The position numbers were made by a program, and so were the translations under genes. The notes under the pieces are model-generated. The model was not told the DNA's origin. It did not search any database and was given only the letters and a program-made list of their open reading frames with translations. This document shows positions 14,780 through 17,498 of a stretch of 17,498 bases of DNA, one piece after another (the stretch's first letter is position 1; every line of letters begins with the position of its first letter). The stretch comes from UBA4416 sp020846025 (GTDB lineage Bacteria; Bacteroidota; Bacteroidia; B-17B0; Aurantibacillaceae): NCBI GenBank assembly GCA_963169295.1, contig CAUJDD010000007.1, positions 1 to 17,498 on the forward strand, in the 5' to 3' direction.

Positions 14780-15409
14780 TTAAACAGTTTCGTTTACCAC
14801 TTCTTTTATGGCATCGGGTAGATGTTGTTTTAAAATTTTTTCTACACCTTGTTTAAGAGTGGTTTTTCCACTCGGGCATCCACTACATGCGCCTCGCATT
14901 TGTACGGTAACAATGCCGTCTTTAAAATCTTTAAATGTAATTAGTCCGCCATCGTTAGAAACGGCAGGTCTTATATGTTTATCTAATAATTCAATAATCT
15001 TGGCTTCAATTTCGCTTTGCGGTGCTTGGTGTTGGGTGTTTATTACTTTAGTTTCGGTAAATGAATTATCAATTGGTATTTGTTGTTCGGGAAGTGCAGT
15101 AATAATTAGGTTACCTGCATTTAAATATTCGGTAATAAACACACGTAATTCAAGAGTAATATCATTCCAATCCGCCTCATCAGTTTTAGTAACAGTAATA
15201 TAGTTAGAGGCTATAAAGATATTTTTTACAAAACCTAACTCAAATAGTCTTTTAGCAATTGGTGCTGTTGTAGTATCGTTGATGTTGGAATACTCTGCCG
15301 TGGCTCCTTTTTCGTTAATTAAAAGTTTATTAGCCACAAATTTCATCGAGGCTGGATTTGGTGTGGCTTCAATATAAACAGTGTATTGTATAGTAGAAGA
15401 ATTTTCCAT
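14780..15409 (-). CDS. Nfu/NifU-type iron-sulfur cluster scaffold protein
   Basis: This 209-residue cytoplasmic protein has the Nfu two-domain layout. Residues about 9-98 are an Nfu N-terminal domain (YIEATPNPASMKF at 12-24, FELGFVKNIFIASNYITVTK at 56-75). Residues about 135-205 are the NifU C-terminal domain with NDGGLI (152-157) and the cluster-binding CSGC (175-178) followed by PSG. Two such cysteine pairs in a dimer hold a transferable [4Fe-4S] cluster that is passed to apo-enzymes. A linker of about 30 residues joins the domains. It is divergent from asnS with 79 bp between starts, and a -7-like TATCTTTG lies 19-26 bp upstream of the ATG. The gene name varies (nfuA/nfu), so I leave the symbol blank. 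Confidence 0.93.
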   Translation of the reverse strand: MENSSTIQYTVYIEATPNPASMKFVANKLLINEKGATAEYSNINDTTTAPIAKRLFELGFVKNIFIASNYITVTKTDEADWNDITLELRVFITEYLNAGNLIITALPEQQIPIDNSFTETKVINTQHQAPQSEIEAKIIELLDKHIRPAVSNDGGLITFKDFKDGIVTVQMRGACSGCPSGKTTLKQGVEKILKQHLPDAIKEVVNETV

Positions 15410-15427
15410 TATCTCAGTTTTAGGCTA

Positions 15428-15435
15428 CAAAGATA
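15428..15435 (-). promoter_or_regulatory. Possible -7 promoter element for the Nfu gene
   Basis: On the minus strand the sequence is TATCTTTG, a full match to the Bacteroidota -7 consensus, giving a predicted leader of about a dozen bases before the ATG at 15409. No TTTG -33 box is visible at the expected spacing. Confidence 0.4.
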
Positions 15436-15488
15436 TACATAAAATTATTTAAAAATTAATTACCTTCACGCTCTGTTAAAACAAAATA

Positions 15489-16943
15489 ATGAAGATAATG
15501 CGCACAAAAATTAAAGATGTATTAAAGGGCGATTTAATTAATCAATCAGTAAACATTAAGGGGTGGGTACGAACATTTCGCAACAGTTCATTTATTGCTA
15601 TGAATGATGGGTCTTGTATTAATAATATTCAAGCCGTTGTAAACTACGAACAAATTAATCCCGAAACTTTAAAGCGTATTACTCCAGGAGCTTGTTTAAG
15701 TGTAACAGGTAAGTTAATTGCTTCTCAAGGAAAAGGACAATCTGTTGAAATTGCTGTTGAACATATTGAAATATATGGAGATGCAGAGTCTGATGTTACT
15801 AAACCAAATTCTTATCCCCTTCAGCCTAAGGCTCATTCATTAGAGTATTTACGCGAGATTGCTCATCTGCGTTTTCGTACAAACACATTTGGTGCTGTTT
15901 TTCGTGTTCGTCATACTTTAGCGTATGCTATTCATAAATTTTTCAATGATAAAGGTTTTGTTTATCTACACACACCCATTATTACAAGTAGTGATGCTGA
16001 GGGAGCTGGAGAAATGTTCCGAGTAACTACTTTAGATATGAAGAATGTGCCTTTAACAGATTCTGGAGATATTGATTATAAACAAGACTTTTTTGGAAAA
16101 TCAACCAATCTCACCGTTTCTGGTCAGTTAGAAGGCGAACTAGGTGCTATGGCTTTTAGCGATATTTATACATTTGGCCCAACCTTTCGTGCAGAAAATT
16201 CAAACACTGCTCGCCATTTAGCTGAGTTTTGGATGATAGAACCAGAAATGGCTTTTTACGACTTAAATGATAACATGGCATTAGCTGAGCAAATGCTAAA
16301 ATACGTTATTAGTTATGCCTTAGAACACAATAAAGCAGATATTGAATTTTTATCTCAACGTCTTTTAGATGAAGAAAAACAAAAACCTCAAAACGAACGT
16401 AGCGAATTGAGTTTAATTGAAAAGTTAGATTTTTGTTTAAAGAATGATTTTGCAAGAATTACTTATACAGAGGCGATTGAAATTTTACGAGAATCTAATC
16501 ATAATAAGAAAAAGAAATTTCAATATTTAATAGACGGTTGGGGGGCTGATTTACAAAGTGAACATGAGCGATATTTAGTTGAAAAGCATTTCAAAAAACC
16601 AGTTATATTAACTAATTATCCTAAAGACATTAAGTCGTTTTACATGCGCATGAATGATGATGGAAAAACAGTAGCTGCTATGGATATCTTATTCCCAGGA
16701 ATTGGAGAAATTATTGGTGGTTCACAAAGAGAAGAACGTTTAGAAAAGTTAGAATCTCGCATGAAAGAAATGCACATCCCTATTGAGGAGATGAGTTGGT
16801 ATTTAGATACTCGTCGTTTTGGAACCTGCCCACATGCTGGATTTGGTTTGGGATTTGAACGCTTAGTCTTGTTTGTAACTGGTATGACCAATATACGTGA
16901 TGTTATTGCATTTCCAAGAACTCCAAACAATTGTGAGTTTTAA
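15489..16943 (+). CDS. asnS: Asparaginyl-tRNA synthetase
   Basis: This 484-residue class II aminoacyl-tRNA synthetase charges tRNA-Asn with asparagine. An OB-fold anticodon-binding domain spans about 20-105 (VNIKGWVRTFRNS at 21-33). The catalytic core includes HTPIITSSDAEGAGEMF (161-177), motif 2 FRAENSNTARHLAEFWMIEP (233-252) and motif 3 GFGLGFERL (451-459), ending in IRDVIAFPRTPNNCEF. AsnRS is told from AspRS by the GEMFRVT and YP-KD-IKSFYM segments. Two starts are possible: ATG at 15489 (MKIMRTKIKD) or the in-frame ATG at 15498 (MRTKIKD); neither has a Shine-Dalgarno site. Its stop is 3 bp from the convergent aroB stop, with no terminator hairpin visible between them. Confidence 0.97.
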   Translation: MKIMRTKIKDVLKGDLINQSVNIKGWVRTFRNSSFIAMNDGSCINNIQAVVNYEQINPETLKRITPGACLSVTGKLIASQGKGQSVEIAVEHIEIYGDAESDVTKPNSYPLQPKAHSLEYLREIAHLRFRTNTFGAVFRVRHTLAYAIHKFFNDKGFVYLHTPIITSSDAEGAGEMFRVTTLDMKNVPLTDSGDIDYKQDFFGKSTNLTVSGQLEGELGAMAFSDIYTFGPTFRAENSNTARHLAEFWMIEPEMAFYDLNDNMALAEQMLKYVISYALEHNKADIEFLSQRLLDEEKQKPQNERSELSLIEKLDFCLKNDFARITYTEAIEILRESNHNKKKKFQYLIDGWGADLQSEHERYLVEKHFKKPVILTNYPKDIKSFYMRMNDDGKTVAAMDILFPGIGEIIGGSQREERLEKLESRMKEMHIPIEEMSWYLDTRRFGTCPHAGFGLGFERLVLFVTGMTNIRDVIAFPRTPNNCEF

Positions 16944-16946
16944 AAG

Positions 16947-17498
16947 TTATTTTAGTTTGATATAAGCATTAATTGCCTCTTCTACTAAGTTTATTGCTAC
17001 ATCATTATAAAGTTGAAATTTACCTATTGGTTTCGGTAATGAGAAACAAAGCTTACCTGCTTCGTTTTTTTTATCGTGTGTTATATAGTGTAAAATGCTT
17101 TGTTGTGTTTTTTTTGAGATCGAAATGGGTTTAAATAATCGTTTCAGGTAATCTTGAATTTCAGTTTTTTCTTTTACAGAAATTAATTTTAGAGCGTGAG
17201 CTATCATACTTTCCATATACAATCCAGCAATTACAGCTTCTCCATGTAGTATGTCTTTTTGTTGTTGAATGAGGGCGCTTTCAAGCGCATGACCTATGCT
17301 ATGCCCAAAGTTTAATGATTTTCGAAGTTGTTGTTCGTAAAAATCTGTAAGCACTATCTTGTTTTTTAATTCAATTGCCTTTGTAATAATTTCTTCTGTA
17401 TAAAATTCATCTATCTCTTTTAGTTTCTTGAGTTTGTTCCAAAATACTTTGTCGGCTATTAAAGCAATTTTAATAATCTCTGCATATCCATTTTTTAT
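16947..17498 (-). CDS. aroB: 3-dehydroquinate synthase, C-terminal part (cut by right window edge)
   Basis: The frame is open from the stop at 16947-16949 through to the window edge (183 sense codons), so the N-terminal NAD-binding half is outside. The visible part begins with NGYAEIIKIALIADKVFW, equivalent to the family segment S-G-x-A-E-x-I-K-x-x-L-I-x-D. It continues with IVLTDFYEQQLRKSLNFGHS, then IGHALES, matching the D-x-x-E-x-G-x-R-x-x-L-N-F-G-H-T-x-G-H-A-x-E block whose histidine binds zinc. HGEAVIAG follows. A GTG at 17354 is internal, not the start. The enzyme makes 3-dehydroquinate from DAHP, the next shikimate step after the DAHP synthase at 11022. It is convergent with asnS, 3 bp apart. 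Confidence 0.93.
   Translation of the reverse strand: MKNGYAEIIKIALIADKVFWNKLKKLKEIDEFYTEEIITKAIELKNKIVLTDFYEQQLRKSLNFGHSIGHALESALIQQQKDILHGEAVIAGLYMESMIAHALKLISVKEKTEIQDYLKRLFKPISISKKTQQSILHYITHDKKNEAGKLCFSLPKPIGKFQLYNDVAINLVEEAINAYIKLK

Noticed and set aside
17352..17354. GTG as the start of aroB
   Set aside because: The conserved aroB sequence continues without interruption upstream of this codon to the window edge, so the GTG is an internal valine.
1..17498. CRISPR array, tRNA/rRNA genes, prophage or defence island
   Set aside because: No regularly spaced direct repeats, no cloverleaf-like or rRNA-like sequence and no phage or defence domain proteins were seen on reading both strands.

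Overview
This is a low-GC window from a member of the Bacteroidota, probably a free-living or environmental Bacteroidia/Flavobacteriia-type lineage. The evidence is type IX secretion (T9SS) C-terminal sorting domains on three proteins, lamin-tail-domain surface proteins, A-rich leaders without Shine-Dalgarno sites, matches to the Bacteroidota -7 box (TAnnTTTG), and Bacteroidota-type versions of the housekeeping enzymes. The lineage cannot be fixed more closely from sequence alone.

Layout. Positions 1-453 (-) hold the N-terminal part of an exported TPR protein cut by the window edge. Divergent from it are two tandem secreted beta-propeller-like proteins (572-2152 and 2181-3437, +), each ending in a T9SS type A sorting domain. 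Positions 3438-5823 are the accessory-looking part: an inverted-repeat element, a polytopic TMTC-like membrane glycosyltransferase with four TPRs (3562-5232, -), a short remnant resembling the C-terminus of a SpoIIE/PP2C phosphatase (5240-5467, -), and a 356-bp gap with a second short inverted-repeat element and a partial copy of the first. Positions 5824-9935 (-) encode a large secreted protein with three Ig-like/lamin-tail modules, followed by a ComF-family phosphoribosyltransferase-like protein that overlaps it by one base.

Positions 10032-12104 (+) are amino-acid biosynthesis: aspartate-semialdehyde dehydrogenase, then a DAHP synthase-chorismate mutase fusion that begins with TTG directly after the asd stop codon and in the same frame. 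Next come a YugP-type membrane zinc metallopeptidase (12106-12810, -), a 381-bp gap ending in a strong terminator hairpin, a third T9SS cargo with Asp-box repeats (13192-14487, -), an Nfu-type Fe-S scaffold protein (14780-15409, -), asparaginyl-tRNA synthetase (15489-16943, +) and the C-terminal part of 3-dehydroquinate synthase (16947 to the right edge, -).

The genes fall into two groups. Housekeeping metabolism comprises aspartate-family and shikimate biosynthesis, Fe-S assembly and tRNA charging. The cell-surface group comprises four exported proteins plus one probable lipid-sugar-dependent glycosyltransferase. I found no convincing new defence, mobile or regulatory system. The most unusual points are the zero-gap, same-frame asd/DAHP synthase junction and the repeat and gene debris around 3450-5790.
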